From Brachypodius melanocephalos (lineage: Eukaryota; Chordata; Aves; Passeriformes; Pycnonotidae): 64,000 nt of DNA. Below are positions 11,640 through 24,400 of the stretch, one piece after another. The notes beneath the pieces were generated by a model. That model did no database searches. It saw only the letters and a list, made by a program, of their open reading frames with translations, and was not told the DNA's origin. The stretch covers positions 4,898,888-4,962,887 of the forward strand of contig VZSR01000393.1 in assembly GCA_013398615.1 (NCBI GenBank), in the 5' to 3' direction. Made by a program: the position numbers and the translations under genes. The stretch's first letter is position 1. Every line of letters begins with the position of its first letter.

Positions 11640-11920
11640 CTCAGATGCTGAGAGGGTTAATTAATTATGTTTATGAAACCCTTTGAGATTCTCAGATGAA
11701 AGGTGGCTTCGGAATTGTTAGGTGTTATTATAAGAAAAAAAAGAATGATTTTATTGCTTTATGTTAATGGTTAACATCTGCACCACAAAACCTGCTTGAT
11801 CACATAAAGATTCTGCTAAGCATTTAATCCTAATTTGCAGGCTGATGCATATTCATTTTATTTAGAAGATTAATTTAGTCATCAAAGGTTAATCTGCCTC
11901 GGGTTTGTAATTAGACAGAG
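11640..11920. promoter_or_regulatory. Candidate conserved non-coding regulatory element
   Basis: A compact AT-rich block with clustered transcription-factor-like motifs: TTAATTAATTA (11658-11668), the palindrome ATGTTAA-TGG-TTAACAT (11761-11777), one mismatch from the HNF1 site GTTAATNATTAAC, ATGCATATTCAT (11845-11856), one mismatch from the POU 'MORE' palindrome ATGCATATGCAT, ATCAAAGG (11881-11888), matching the TCF/LEF site, and GTAATTAG (11907-11914). No frame or repeat explains the block. The regulatory reading is inference from motif clustering; AT-rich DNA yields such motifs by chance too. Confidence 0.35.
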
Positions 11921-13239
11921 CAGTGACTTGGCTTCTCTGGGCTCACCCAGGTTGCACTGGGTTTTCTGAGTGGGCAGGGCTGTATCTGTCCCCAGTTTTC
12001 ACCTCCAGATAGGGCTCAGAGGGGGCTTAATTTCTGGAGAAATGGTGAGTGGTAAAAGCCTTGGCCAGACTGAAGATTAAAAATAAAAGGAGAGGTACAA
12101 GACACTGCACAGTCAGTATAGTGAATCTCAGAATGCTGCTTTAATTCATCCCTGGCAGGTTTGCTCAATGCCATGTCAGGGGAATAAGCAAGGGATTTTT
12201 TTTTTTTTTTGGTATGGATATGTAAAAATGGTTTAGTTGATTTTCCAGTCTTTGCTGTATGAATCCTGCCTCTCTTTCAAAATTTCTGATTAGCAGTATG
12301 CAGAAAGTTTCTGAAATGAAAAACTGTGAGGCTTTCTGCTGAAAATCTCAGATTTTAACTTTTCACTCCTGTTAGGAGACATTGTTAAAAGGTCATAAAA
12401 TGTGACCTGTGACTGCTTGTTCCCCTGAAAATTAATCCTTTTGTGCTTAACGTTGGCTCCTTTAATCAGAAGTCACTAAAGAAAATGTGGTCCTTGTGGA
12501 GGACGAAAATCATGTTTCCTTTTCAGGTACACCAGAAGGCACCTTTAATTACTGTTTATAAAGCTGCCTGTTCCTAAGTGTGAAGGATCATTATTGCCAG
12601 GGTATTGTCTTTTGGATGAGGAAGAACAGTGGCTGCCTCTTTGTCATGAGCTCATTGTTTCTCTTTTGTGATCAGTGGAGAGGATGATATCAGAGGGTGT
12701 GTTCTGTGCCTCTGTGCCCCAGAACAGAGAGGTGGCCCCCTAAAATCTGGGGGGTGGCACACCAGGGTGGCATGGGGCATCCTCATCCTCACTGCCAGTG
12801 TGGTGGGGCTGTCAGGGGGCAGCTCTGTGCTCGGAGATGAAGCTCACACAGGGTAGGGACGTGGGAAGCTGGGTATGGGAGACAGAGCTGGGAAATGGCA
12901 GAGGAAAACCTCGCAAATGGAAAATTTGTCACAAAAACAGCGGTTTGCCCAACGTGAAATCAATGCGTGCTGCAAAAGAAGCGTTATAAATGAAAATCAT
13001 GATACTAGAATTTAGGAATTTGGCTAAGCTTTACATTTCGTTGCAGCTTGGCTTTGATTGAGTTTAGATTCCAGATTCCGTAGGGGTGGTTGTTCTTTTT
13101 CCCCAGCACAGCACTCACATCTCTATTATGATTTGCCAGTTTTCTCCTCCTCTTTTTGGTGCAGAACCTCAGAAGCATCCAAGAAGGGATTTTGGAGACC
13201 ATAAACAGTTCTTAATTGAGAACAGCCCGGAATCAAGTT
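11921..13239. other. Non-coding stretch with a GC-rich pocket
   Basis: T-run at 12197-12211. 12360-12620 is AT-rich and motif-dense (AAAGGTCA and TGACCT nuclear-receptor-like half-sites around 12389-12408). 12665-12870 is G-rich with runs of GGGG and carries 62-63-codon frames that I do not support. No CpG island. Confidence 0.5.
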
Positions 13240-13530
13240 AAATGCTAGCTTGACTACCAGAATATAAATGAAACTCTTTTATTAAAGCATTGTATTTTAA
13301 TTATTATGAACAACAAGTGGCCTAACGTGAAAAAGCTTTTAACATAGCAGTTATTTGCTTGATAGCTGATAAGTTAATTTTGGATGGATGATTACAGCTA
13401 TTGCTTCTTGTCTTCTTCACTTTCATTTTTACTTGATCTAATGACTGCTTACTGATTTTCATTTGTTCTTGTGGTGAACTTCTAATTCAATTGGTAATAA
13501 ATTGACATTGGTTGAGGCCTCTTATTGCAA
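13240..13530. promoter_or_regulatory. Candidate conserved non-coding element (weak)
   Basis: AT-rich block with homeodomain-like sites: TTTTAATTATTATGAACAA (about 13297-13315), AAGTTAATTTTGGATGG (13370 on), TAATTCAATTGGTAATAAAT (13483-13502) and ATTGACATTGG. No open frame or recognised repeat covers it. Evidence is compositional only. Confidence 0.25.
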
Positions 13531-15919
13531 TCAGGTTTCCTATTTCCAATGGAGTTTTGCTGGCATCTTGAAGGAAGTTGGAATTGTTTTGAAACTGATG
13601 ATTTGCAAAGCTATTTGCAGGCTGACCCATTGGTAATCAACAGCAAACACTTCTCACTTTGTTCTTACAAGAAGGATAACCAGCCATGCAATGAGAGTAT
13701 GAACGGAAATTCACTACAACTGGGGAAAAACCTCCAACAGCCAGAGGAGGTGTCACTCCAGTTAAGTACTCTGGTGTAACTCTTGCCTTATTCAAGCCTT
13801 TCATTTGTAGCCAAGAGACTGAGAGGGGAATTACACACACGTTTTTAAACTGTTTGTGCTGTTTTAGTTCTCTCCTCAACCTGAACTTTTAGTGTCTTCA
13901 CTTGCATCTTAATCCTGAGCTGATTTGTCGGAAGGGTGCAGGTACCGCTGGAATGTGCATTGTGAGCTTCATCTGTCATCCCTGCCGCTGCATCATGGAC
14001 TCCAGTGAGCTTCCAGAGGAATGAGTCTGGCCCACAAGAGGATGTGAACTGTCAAGAAGACAAACTTCTTTCTCATCCATTTGAAATGTTTGTGGGAAAG
14101 AATGCCCTAAATATTTAGCAGCTCATGTAGTTTGAGAGGCAATGCAGGGGTTTTTTTAATTTTATTTTTCTCCCTACCTTTCCATTTTCTTTATTAAATA
14201 GAGGAAAACCTTGCCTTAGGCCCAGTGTGCTTATGACAGGGAAAAATATCTGCCAGAATCTCCATTACTGCTCAGGCCTGCATGTATTGTTATTGCTCTT
14301 ATATTTGTAATAGCAAAAAGTGACTATGTCTCTTATGAAAAATCCTATTTGCAGAAAAATACCCTCCTCCCTCTACCTTTTCCAAACCCAGCACTGAGTG
14401 TAAAGAATCCAGGAGCATTTATGTTGGTTCTGTTGATGCAGCAGGGCTCAAAGCTGTGTGGAGGTAAGGGCTGGGCATGTGTGCCCTTGTGGCAAGGAGC
14501 CTGAGTTATGCAGCTCCAGGAAACAGGAGGGAGCAGAGATGTTTTAAGCTGATTTAGCTCCCTTATATATTTGGGAGTCAGTGCAGCTGCACAGAAAGCA
14601 TCACTCAAATCTTCTGCAGCCCACCCTGGCTTCTGGTGGACAGAAGAAATAATGTGGGACTTCAGTGCTGCAAACCTCGTACGTCCCCACTGGGCTCACT
14701 GATTTCAGCACTTCCAGCTTGCTTCAACCACCATCAAAGATCTTGCCCCTTCCTATTTCAGCTGCAGGGAGCTGCAGTGAGTCAGGCTTGGGTGGAGGGG
14801 GAGATCCTCCACCCAGATTGCCAGCTCAAGCTTGCCAGGGCTTTATCTTGTGTTCTTAGGCAATGTTCTGCAAAAGTTCTGCTTCTGGAAGAGCTCAGGA
14901 TTACACTCTTAGAGTCCATCACCAATGCCTGGCTGGTGCCTCCTCAGTCCTGTGTGCAGCAGGACCCTGGGAGACACCCATGTCTGTGCTTTAATGGAGC
15001 TGGTTTACATTTCATGTGTGGAAAGGGATGGCACAAGGCTCACGAGTAACCCTGAGCATGGGAAGATTCTCCCTGGGAGTGGGGCCATTCATGTGTATGC
15101 ATGATTGCAAAATCCGTGTCTAAGTGAACAGGTAAAAATTCACATTCATGCGCCATTAAATTTACATGATACTGCCCACAAAGTCAACATTTTGGAGCTT
15201 TTAGACCATTCTTAGCCTTTCTCCCCCTGGAACAGATTCTCCTTGACTGGAATATCTGGGCAGCAGGTCCCTGGCAGTGTATCTTTCTCTCCAGGAGCTG
15301 TGCCAGCTCCAAGACTGGTTGCTGGTACCTCCAAAGGACGAGAAGTTGGCACCTCCTTTGGCTCCTGTGCAGCTGAGTGCTCTTCTTTCCCAGCAGAAAG
15401 ATCTCTGCTTTCTGCCTTTGCCCTCACCTGGGGCTGAGCTGTCTTTATCACATTCACCCTGTGGGCACAGGAAATGATAGTATATAAGAAATAATTTTGC
15501 AACCCTATTTCTACTAATCATTGCCACTCCTACTGTAATAACAGACAGATGCAACATGCACGATTCATGTTTCTATTATTTTTTGCTACAGTTTGCATGT
15601 GTTTTCCATTTAATTACAGCATATGAATTTCATATCTCTCACTTTTTCCCTTCTTGCATTTAAAATTGAATTTGATATCTGTGATATATAGATAGGCCTG
15701 TGGTAAATTGTTTGATGCACTGTACACTCTTAAGTCTGTCTCTGCAAATCTCTTAAGTGCTCTGAATATTTTCCAGTTTTGTTGGTGATGCAATAGTATC
15801 TGGCATAGTTTTGGAATAGTTTCTGCACAGGGCAGAGGAGTAGCTTGAGCATTTAAAGAAACTTTGCTTGACAACAGCACCAACACCAAAACCAATTCGA
15901 ACCATTTTTAGTTGTTAGA
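13531..15919. other. Non-coding stretch with GC-richer pockets
   Basis: The plus frame 14636-15049 (137 codons) and the frames at 15201-15557 (minus) and 15277-15477 (plus) sit in GC-richer pockets and overlap other frames. None has a recognisable domain. T-run at 14153-14158. No repeat recognised. Confidence 0.5.
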
Positions 15920-16066
15920 GAACTCTTTGCACCTTTATAGCTCGAAACAAATTGCAAAGGACTTTGCAGGAGGAGAAAACTGAGGTGTGCTGCTCACTGC
16001 TGATCAGGATACTGTGAACAGGGTAGTGACAGCACTGAAATAGAAACCAGATTTTTGTGACTGACC
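15920..16066 (+). repeat. MIR-type SINE fragment (3' half)
   Basis: The blocks run in MIR order: 'caaattgcaaaggactttgcagg' (15948-15970), 'aggagaaaactgaggtgtgc' (15970-15989), 'tgctcactgctgatcagga', 'gtagtgacagcactgaaatagaaaccag' and a final 'tttttgtgactg'. These correspond to the MIR blocks 'cattttacagatgaggaaactgaggc', 'agtggcagagctgggattagaaccag' and 'tcttctgactc'. Highly diverged; inferred from the remembered consensus. Confidence 0.6.
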
Positions 16067-19000
16067 TACTCAGTGGGAAACATAATTCAGGCTTGAAGAT
16101 CCTGTGGTGTGCTACTCGTGGGATCCTTTCTTTATCAACGTGTATTCCCATGTTTGAATGGAGCATGTAAAACTTGGGAAAGGAGATTTCAGTCCAAGTT
16201 TCACATGAAAGAGGCCAGCTGAACTAGAGAGAAACAAAAAAAAAAAATTGCTAAATGCTTATTCCTACATAAAAATAATGTGAGTTAGTGAAAATCTTAC
16301 TAACACTGGGCTCTGCCTCCTCTGTAACTTCCCATGTGTTTCAGAAAGAGTTGAATTATCCTGCTACTTACCAAGAGGAGAAAAACAGCATTAAAGCATT
16401 GGTTAATGGGATGCTTTGGATTCACACTGGATCCTGAATGCAGAATTGTCCCCTGTGGATGTAGAAGTATCATGGTAACCCCCCTCAGGTAATAGTCAAG
16501 TCTTGTTTTTTTCTAAAGTGCAAAGTCTGATTGCAGCGTGTTCTACAGATCGATCATTCAACTGCAAATGATGTGTTTTTAAAAGAATGGGTGGATGCTT
16601 ACTTAGTTCACACATAGTCCACAGAGGCTTTGAAGGCTTGATGCACTTTATTGAGTAAATAACTATAAATAAAACAGGCTATTAAAACATCTTTAAATGT
16701 GCATTATGCCATCAAGCTATGCTGTTTGGAAAGAGCTGTGGTGTTTGGGAAAAATTAAACATTTTCAACAACTGTCCAAATACATATTTGCACATAGTTT
16801 ATGGTGTACACACAGATATGCCTGTGACAACTCTTGGGCCCCAACGAGTTTTATTAATTATTCTTTGAATACAGTATTTTTGGTCACTTAAACACTGCAA
16901 GTAGACAGGAGACAGCTAATCAGAGGGAGAAATGCTGATTTCAAGGGAACTTGCAACTTACTTCTTCCACAACCTTTAGTAGCAGATGGCAAAATATTGA
17001 TGTGGGGGGTATGGAATAGACCTGTGTAGGGAGAGGACAGAGAACTGTAGTTCATACAGGCTTTTAGTACATGTTTTTTCAGCCAGATGAATAAAAAGGA
17101 CATTTCTCTTGGTGAGAACTCTCCTGGTCAGTTCCAGCACTAGGGCTGTAATCACTGAAGCTTTTTTTCATTACTTTTATGCCATCTAGGACCTGCAGAT
17201 ATTTTGGTGTTCTGAATTCCCTAGACACCCAATATTAGATGATTTCAGTGTCCTAATTCCTGTTCAGTCGATGAGGAGCAGGGTCTGTGGACTTCTGGCT
17301 TCTTTGTTTAATAAAGGGTACAGTGTGATACTTGAAAGACAAAATTTCTTTAGATAAGAAACTTCAGAGTAGGGACCTTACTTTCCTGCTTGCCTGTGAT
17401 GTTATCAAGCAATAATCCTTCTTAAGTAAGGATTAATGTTCAAACATGATCACTCTGATGAAATGTCTTTTTGGCTGCAGAGGAGACCTGGCAGAGTCTC
17501 CCTCTCCCTCCCTTTGGAGGGTTTTATAGACCTGGTTTACACGAGCCACTTCATCTGAGTGGGATGGGGGATCATCAGCTTCTCCCACTACCACTGAGGA
17601 GCGTCTTGGGCTGAGATCTCATCTGCATCTAAGAATAATGCCCTACAAAAGCACCTTTCAGTTGTAAGGCTCTGAAACCAAGTTGTCCGTCAGCTCTAGA
17701 GTTGTTTTGGATTTCATCAGCTTGTTTTATCACATGCTAGAGAGTGCCAGTGTTAAGAAGACTTGTCTTAAGCAATCCTCTTAGTGTTCCTGAGAGAGAT
17801 GCTTGTATTTTAAATACAGTGAGTCAATCTGTTGTCCATCTCTTATGGACAACTTGATCAGACCCCCTGGGGCAAAGTTAATGGAGTCTTGTAATATCTA
17901 AAAAGCCCCTTTAGCAGCAGCATTGTTTATTTTTCGGTTGTGCTGCTTATTTGCTAATTCCCATCTCATTGCAAAACTTTCTAGGTACTCTGATTTTGTT
18001 ATCTGACTTGTTAGGAGTGAACATGGCCCTTAAGGACTCCTCTATTTTTGGACAGTTGTCAATTTTACCAATTAAAAGAGCGCCTTTGGATGGTTATCAG
18101 AAGCTGGAGCTGAAAACATGTTTGCAATTACTGATGACATAGCTGTTTCTATTTGCTGCTCTCTCTTTCAATTCCCAAAAGTGATATTTTTTTTGGCAGT
18201 AGATATGAGAAAATATGTCACTGTGTATAATTACAAAATGCTGTTCGTTTCTGTCTTGTAACTGTGGGGGGTTAGTTGGTACAACACATTTGGTTCATTC
18301 TTGGCTCACTCAACTGCATGACACACATTTAAGTGTATTATTAATTGTCATGTTAATATTCATTACCATGTTAATTTCCATGGAATCATATAATTCTGCA
18401 TGCCTCCAAATTGATGTTCAAAGGTATATGCAAGCATGAAAAGAACCCCACTGAATGGTTTCCTAGAACATTGTAATAAGCCCTAAATAAAATCACCTTC
18501 TGAGCATTTTCCTCTAGGACACCTGGGCTTTTTCAACAGACTTTGACCCCACCATGATCATTGCTACAAAACAAGATTCATCCGTGGGAAAGGGCTTTGT
18601 ACAAAGCTGCTTTAAATGTTCATTGTGCTTTCAACCAGATTCAAAATACAAATCCACAGTACTGGCTTTACTTTAATTTCCTAGGCTGCACCTGCCGTCT
18701 TATCAGAGCAATCTGACTGCACAGTGCACTGAAGAAGCTGCATAATTTTCAGTGGCATGGATTTTTCTCTTGATATATAGCAAATATATGAGTAATGGCT
18801 CTATAAGTATTTGTGAATTCTTCAGGAGATTGTTTTGCAAGAGAGAGTTCTACTAGAAACAGTAGCTTAGGAAGAGCAAATCTGTGGGATAAGAGGTGAA
18901 CCTCAATTGAAATGACTGTTGCCTGGGAATTTAAAAGAAAAGGATTGATACAAACGTTTTGAATGGCACAGACTGCTCAAATCAGTGAGAATTTTTCATT

Positions 19001-20011
19001 GGTTTTGAATCAGACTTTTAGTGCATGTTGTCTATATGTGAAAAGAGGACACGTAATGTCTGAAGTGCTGTATTTTTTCCAGAAAATAGGCCCAGCTAAG
19101 AAAAACTCGTCCATTTTTGAGGCATTAGTTACAGGTGAATGCACCTCTCGCAGTTTGTAGATGGGGGGGTTCTTTTCTCTAATCCTGGTGAAGTTTTGAG
19201 AGGTTTCAGATATGTTCATTATCCACTTTTACTTCTCCTTCTTAGAGAACTCACAGGCTTAGGCAAGAGGGAGGGTGGCTTTAGCCTCTTGCCTGGGCTG
19301 GGGGTTGTCACTCTGAGCAGGCGTCAGGCCATGGCACGGAACCAGGGTGGGGTCACAGCCCTGGAAATTTTATTGTAGCATAAAAATAGCTCCCTGCCAA
19401 AGTCCTCCCAGAGGAATGTGTTTCAAGGTCGGCTACACTCCACAATCATCTCAAAACATGCTTGTAAATAAATTGTATGGGCTTAGCTCTGCTGTCATTG
19501 ACATTTCCCCCCAAGTAAATGCCGGGCCTGCTGTGGAGAAAATTCCACTGACGGAGAGAGCCCCACACCTGAACAGGCTTTTAGAGCTTCTCCTCTCAGC
19601 TGGGATTTAGTAGTCTCGGTTCTAGGTGGCAGCAAAGCCCTTCTCAAACCCTCTGAGCTGCTTGGGGTACACCTGCCCTGGGTAATGAAGGGCAGAGGTA
19701 CCTGAGTCACTGCTGGACAGGGTGGCTTCCAGAGCAGAGCTGGAAAAGCAGGGCACTGCTGCTCCAACAGGTCCCTGCTGCTGCTGCTGGGGCTGAGCAG
19801 GGCTCTGGGGACACAGCTGCCTGTTTATGTGGGCAGGAATTGCGTATTTTTCTGTTCTGCAGCTGCACTTCCCACAGTTGGACTCTGCTGCTCCGTGTCT
19901 TTTCTGTCTGGTGACAGTGTAGGCAGTTTAGGCACAGGTGGACTCTTACCAAGAATTTGTATTTGCCTACAACAGCCAGTTCTGCTCTCATGAGAGATAC
20001 CAGCACACTGC

Positions 20012-20012
<1 letters not shown>
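16067..20012. other. Non-coding stretch, no gene seen
   Basis: AT-rich unique DNA with frames under 100 codons. 18200-18480 has paired CATGTTAAT motifs (18348-18356 and 18368-18376), and 18480-18800 has SOX-like motifs around 18567 and 18618; both could be conserved elements but the signal is weak. 19240-19800 is GC-richer with short CTG runs (19773-19788). No recognised repeat. Confidence 0.5.

Positions 20013-20045
<33 letters not shown>
20013..20045 (+). repeat. (TTA)n microsatellite
   Basis: Eleven uninterrupted ATT/TTA trinucleotide units. A pure array of this length is likely to be length-polymorphic. Confidence 0.97.
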
Positions 20046-21204
20046 GTCAACAACTTTTATTCAGAAGTCATAAATCTTGCTTTAGGATAACAGACCTGCT
20101 TGAACACATCCATTTAGGAGAGTGAATTAATACACTGATAATGTGTTAGGAAGGGATGTTTTGGAACTTCTTTCTAAACAGATATTAACATTGTATCTGA
20201 AAATAGTAATGGAAAGAAAATTGTGTAGTCTAGCAAAGTATATCATTTAGACTTGATGATAGAATAATTGTTTTCCATCAAGCAAACCAAAGAAGAACCC
20301 ATAATAAAATTTTACAAGTTAGCTGCCACCAAGAATAAACTCAAGAGCACTATATGAAATGAATTGTGTGTTTTAACTGAATCTTCTCTCAGGACAATAA
20401 CTCTAATGTAGAGCCAAGGTCTGAAGAGGTCACCTGCAGAAAACCCTCTTGGGGCATTTCAGAGGAGAAAGGAAATATTCTTCTCCCTGTCAGGTTCACT
20501 TCATGTTCTAATATGTCTGAGGATGTGCATTGAAAATATAATCCACATCCACCATTCTGAGTCGGGGTTTAGATAACAAGGGTCATTAAGAAATCTCTGA
20601 GGATGACAAACTTAACCCTGTATGAACTTAAGGATCATATCCTGCTACTAATGTGAAGAGTTAGTCTGGTTGATTGTAATTGTGACTGAACTGGAATGTC
20701 ACTTACCATTAAGATCAATTTCTCTTTTTTTAAGGATTGCAGCATTTCTCTAAAAATATATATAAGATCATAACTGGCATCTATTGAACATAGCCTGTAC
20801 TGATCTTTTCCAGTACTCCATGAGAGAACATCTGGATTTCCAAATGTTTCCAAATGTTTGCCGTATCTCACATTGTGTTTGCAGGACCAGGGTGTGGCAA
20901 TTCAGTGCAGGATCCCAAATTAAAATACCTATTGAGAAACCCCTCCATTTGTCATCACGAGCATCTAACTCCACAACTCCTGCTAGGGCCCCTTGGGGTA
21001 AACCAGGGTGTATCGCGACTCTTCCTGCGCCCGAAGGATGATGTGTGCTCCTGAAGAATGTGCAACACTCTTGGCCCTGAATTCAGAACCAGGGCTCTCA
21101 GCATGCTGCCCCTCAGCTGGCTGTGCTGGGGTGAAATGCTCCAAATGTTGTGTTCTCAGGGATTCCCATGTCAGCTGTGTGGGAATGTCAGGATGCTCGC
21201 ACGT
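20046..21204. other. Non-coding stretch, no gene seen
   Basis: AT-rich with a small tandem of TTTCCAAATG (20837-20856). Around 21000-21200 overlapping frames on both strands (130 and 143 codons) run into the CR1 element to the right and are explained by it and by chance. The immediate left flank of the CR1 could be a more diverged part of the same element, but I cannot show this. Confidence 0.5.
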
Positions 21205-21430
21205 TAGGATGGTTGGGCTCCGGAACAGGCTACCCGAGGCAGTGGTCACAGTCTCAAGCTTGAAAAAACTCAAAAAGTGTGTGGGCAAACTCTCAGGCAC
21301 ATGTGGGATTGTTGGGGTGTCCTGTGCAGGGCCAGGAGTTGGGCTTGATCCTTGTGGGTCCCTCCCAGCTGATTCTGTGATTCTGTGGTTCTGTGATTGA
21401 TTCTGTGATTCCATGATTCCGTGATTCTGT
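21205..21430 (+). mobile_element. CR1 LINE 3' end (5'-truncated)
   Basis: Recognisable blocks of the avian CR1 3' end occur in order: 'ggttgggctccggaacaggc' (21211-21230), 'gaggcagtggtcacag', 'ctctcaggcac', 'ggattgttggggtgtcctgtg' (about 21307-21327), 'gggcttgatccttgtgggtcc', and a 3' terminus of imperfect ATTCTGTG octamers (21371-21430). The reverse-transcriptase coding region is absent, as in almost all CR1 copies. The variant resembles those common in songbirds, from memory. It is non-autonomous and dead. Confidence 0.92.
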
Positions 21431-24400
21431 GTGCCTTATACAGTGGAGAGAGTTTGAAGATTCCCTGCCAGTGGCACTGTGAAAGATTCCTGACTGTTGG
21501 CACTATATAAAAGTCACTCCCTGAGCATTCTCAGACCTTTGTCACAATGGCCCAATTTATGCCTGAATGGGGCAAAGAGGCCACTTTAACTGCCCTTACC
21601 CAAATCCCCACACTCCATCCTACAGGCATGCCTTTGAGCCTTGACCCTTGTGTAAATTTTTACAGCTCCATTAACTGGAATGTCATCAGTTGGAAAAATT
21701 ACAAATTACAATAGTATTAAAATACCCAAGCAGCACTAGCTAGAACTCAGCAAGGGTGAGAATTGCCACATTCCTTGCTCTCCAGTCATGTTGGGGCTCC
21801 TTGCTTGGTTTCTGTGCTCCTTGTCTTGCATCAGGGAGTCAGGGTGTCAAAGTTCTCATTTGCATTTTAGCTTCCTTGAACTCTTTAAAGTGAAGGAACT
21901 TGGCTAAGCATAGAGTTTCAGTACATTGTGTTTACTTAGGGGGATTTAGGTGCTTACAGAAAATGCTGGGCAGATAGAAACTAACTACAAGAATTATGGG
22001 TGAATTTTATTTAGCTATACTTCTCATTCAGTTCCATTCAGTGAAGCTTTTTGGATTTCTAAGCTATGGGCATCTTTTGTTCTAAGTAAAAAGAAATAAA
22101 AATATTATCCCTTGGGTGTCTTTCATGGACAAGAATGATAGAAGAAGCCTTCTTAGCTTTACAGCAGATTCAACTCTGTGCTCATTTATCAGTAGGGTCC
22201 ATCTCTGTGTTGCTGTGCTGGTGTCAGGGTGCTGCAGATGACAAAGCCATCTCCTTTCTCCTGGGATCAGCATGAATTTTTGTCTCATTGGATTATTTTT
22301 TTCACAGATGGCTGTTTTGATTCCTGGTGATTGGATGCATTGGCTTTATGGCTTTTTGTGCTGCACTTCTTTTTCTCTTGGTTTGGTCACACGACACAGT
22401 TCCATTAATTTTTAGAGTGGTCCACGGTGCAGTGTATAACTGAAGGCACTCTGCAGCACAGTGTCTTGGGGATGTTAATAGACACACAGTCACCAGGGAG
22501 GGACAAATTCAAGTCCCTGGGAGACAGGAAGCCCTGCTTTTTGGAGGGCTTGTGACCTTGTGATGAAATAGGTTCAGACTAATACTGCTCTCAGTATGAT
22601 AAATCAGGAGAGATTTCCTTGAACTCAAAAGGGGTCTCAAAGAGATAAAACTAGTGACAGGAGAATCATTGCCCTTCTCTCTTAAGAGCAGACAGTTGGT
22701 TAAATTCCTCTGCTCCTCAGATAGTGTTGAATGTCATGCAAGTGATCATTGGGCCTGTGGGGAGTGGGATACAATCAGGATGTTAATGTGCTGGCACTGC
22801 CGCTGGTTCTTCCCTGGTGTTGCCCGTGCTTTGACTCACCTTTGCTGCCAAAGCACTCCTGCACTGCTCTTCATTTGTAACTCAAATCTTTACCTACACA
22901 CGTCTGTGACTGAGATTTGTAAGAGACAATTTTATGCTTGAAAAGGGGAGAATTACTTTACAACTATACCTGTTGTCTGTGCGACTGCTCGACAGCCTCA
23001 CAAGAATTCCTTTCACTCTGTATCTCTGGTTCTCTTTGTCAGTAAGAAACAGAACATGTATAATTCTATGTGCTGAAAATCAAATACTGGCATGATATAT
23101 TAGCTTCTCTCTCCCCTCCTCTGCCCCTGCCCCCACCCAGTGTTCTAAATATGGCTCTACTTTGAAATTAAGTGCACTGCAGAATATTCAGTTGCAGCAC
23201 ATTGCTGGAATACAGTTTATAAATTGTTAGTGTTTGGCAGCCCTTGGTTTTTAAATTCCTACTGATCACAAGTAGCTGGCACTAATCAGCTGCAATAGAG
23301 TTACAGTACTGTGTACCTTCTTAAATGGCTGGAGTGGAGATATACATCTAAAACCCCATATATAATAGCCACATGTCAGAAACACTTTACTCTGAGCAGG
23401 GTTTTTATTTTACTTTTTACATCTCTCACATTTTACATCTGGTTCAACAGTTCTGAAGGAAACTACATCTGATGTGATAGCAGGAGATCTATATCACACA
23501 TCTCAAAACCTGCCAGAAATGCAATTTAAATATAGTTTTGGACAGAGTAAAAGCAGTATTATTGGTATCAGATGTTTGGGCAGTGAGAAGTTGAGCTCCA
23601 TCCCCACTTGGTTTTTTGGGGTTTTTTTTTTTTTTTTTCATACAGAAGGGAATCATAATGTGAAATCCTAGTTCTGCTTAAACTTGTGAGAGCTTCACTG
23701 TTGATTTCAGTCCTCAGTTTCACCTTGCAGTTGTGAGGTACCTGCCAAGTTCAAGCAAAACTCTGTGGCTGGAGCAGCAAAGACAGAGCTGGATGTGGCC
23801 CTTTGCAGGGATGAGCGGGGTTTTATCTGGTTTCAGTGGGGATAACTACCAGCTGTACCGTGTCACAGACTCCAGAGAGACCTTCTCCAATATTTGGAGC
23901 CACAAAAAGTTTGCACAGGGCAGGCTGGTGCTGGTAGACGTCACTCCATTCCAGTTCATTTTCATGGTGCAAGTTTAGAAATATCTGAAATTTCAGATAA
24001 GCTAGCTCGAGTCAGGGGGTTTATGCCTTGGTCATCTGAGAGTGCACATAGCACCTGAGCTGAACTTGTGAAGTTTGTGGGTACCCTTCACCAGCGGTGG
24101 ATGGAGAACACGACCTGCTGGCTGCGTCTGTCACAAATTAGCACCTCCCAGGGTCCCCTCTGAAGGGGCTGCCTGCACGTCCTCCACACATGGCACTGGG
24201 CTTAGTTGCTTGGAAATAGGATAGCCTGTGCGTTAAAGAAGTGTAACTTAGAGACTCTTGGTACTTGGGGTTTGCTGAAAAACAGACCTGACTGATCCGG
24301 GGTACTGAAACCTGCTAATCACAGCTGTCACTCAAAGCTTGGAATGTGTTCAGCCACTGGTGTGTCAGCAGTGTGCCAAAGCACCTATGCACGTGTCCCA

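Noticed and set aside
14636..15049. 137-codon plus-strand open frame
   Set aside because: No domain or splice context; a second plus frame overlaps it.
20983..21414. 143-codon minus and 130-codon plus frames
   Set aside because: They run through the CR1 3' untranslated-type region and its octamer tail; not genes.
23302..23313. TACAGTACTGTG, identical to the first 12 bases of miR-101
   Set aside because: The following bases diverge from the mature sequence and no precursor hairpin surrounds it.
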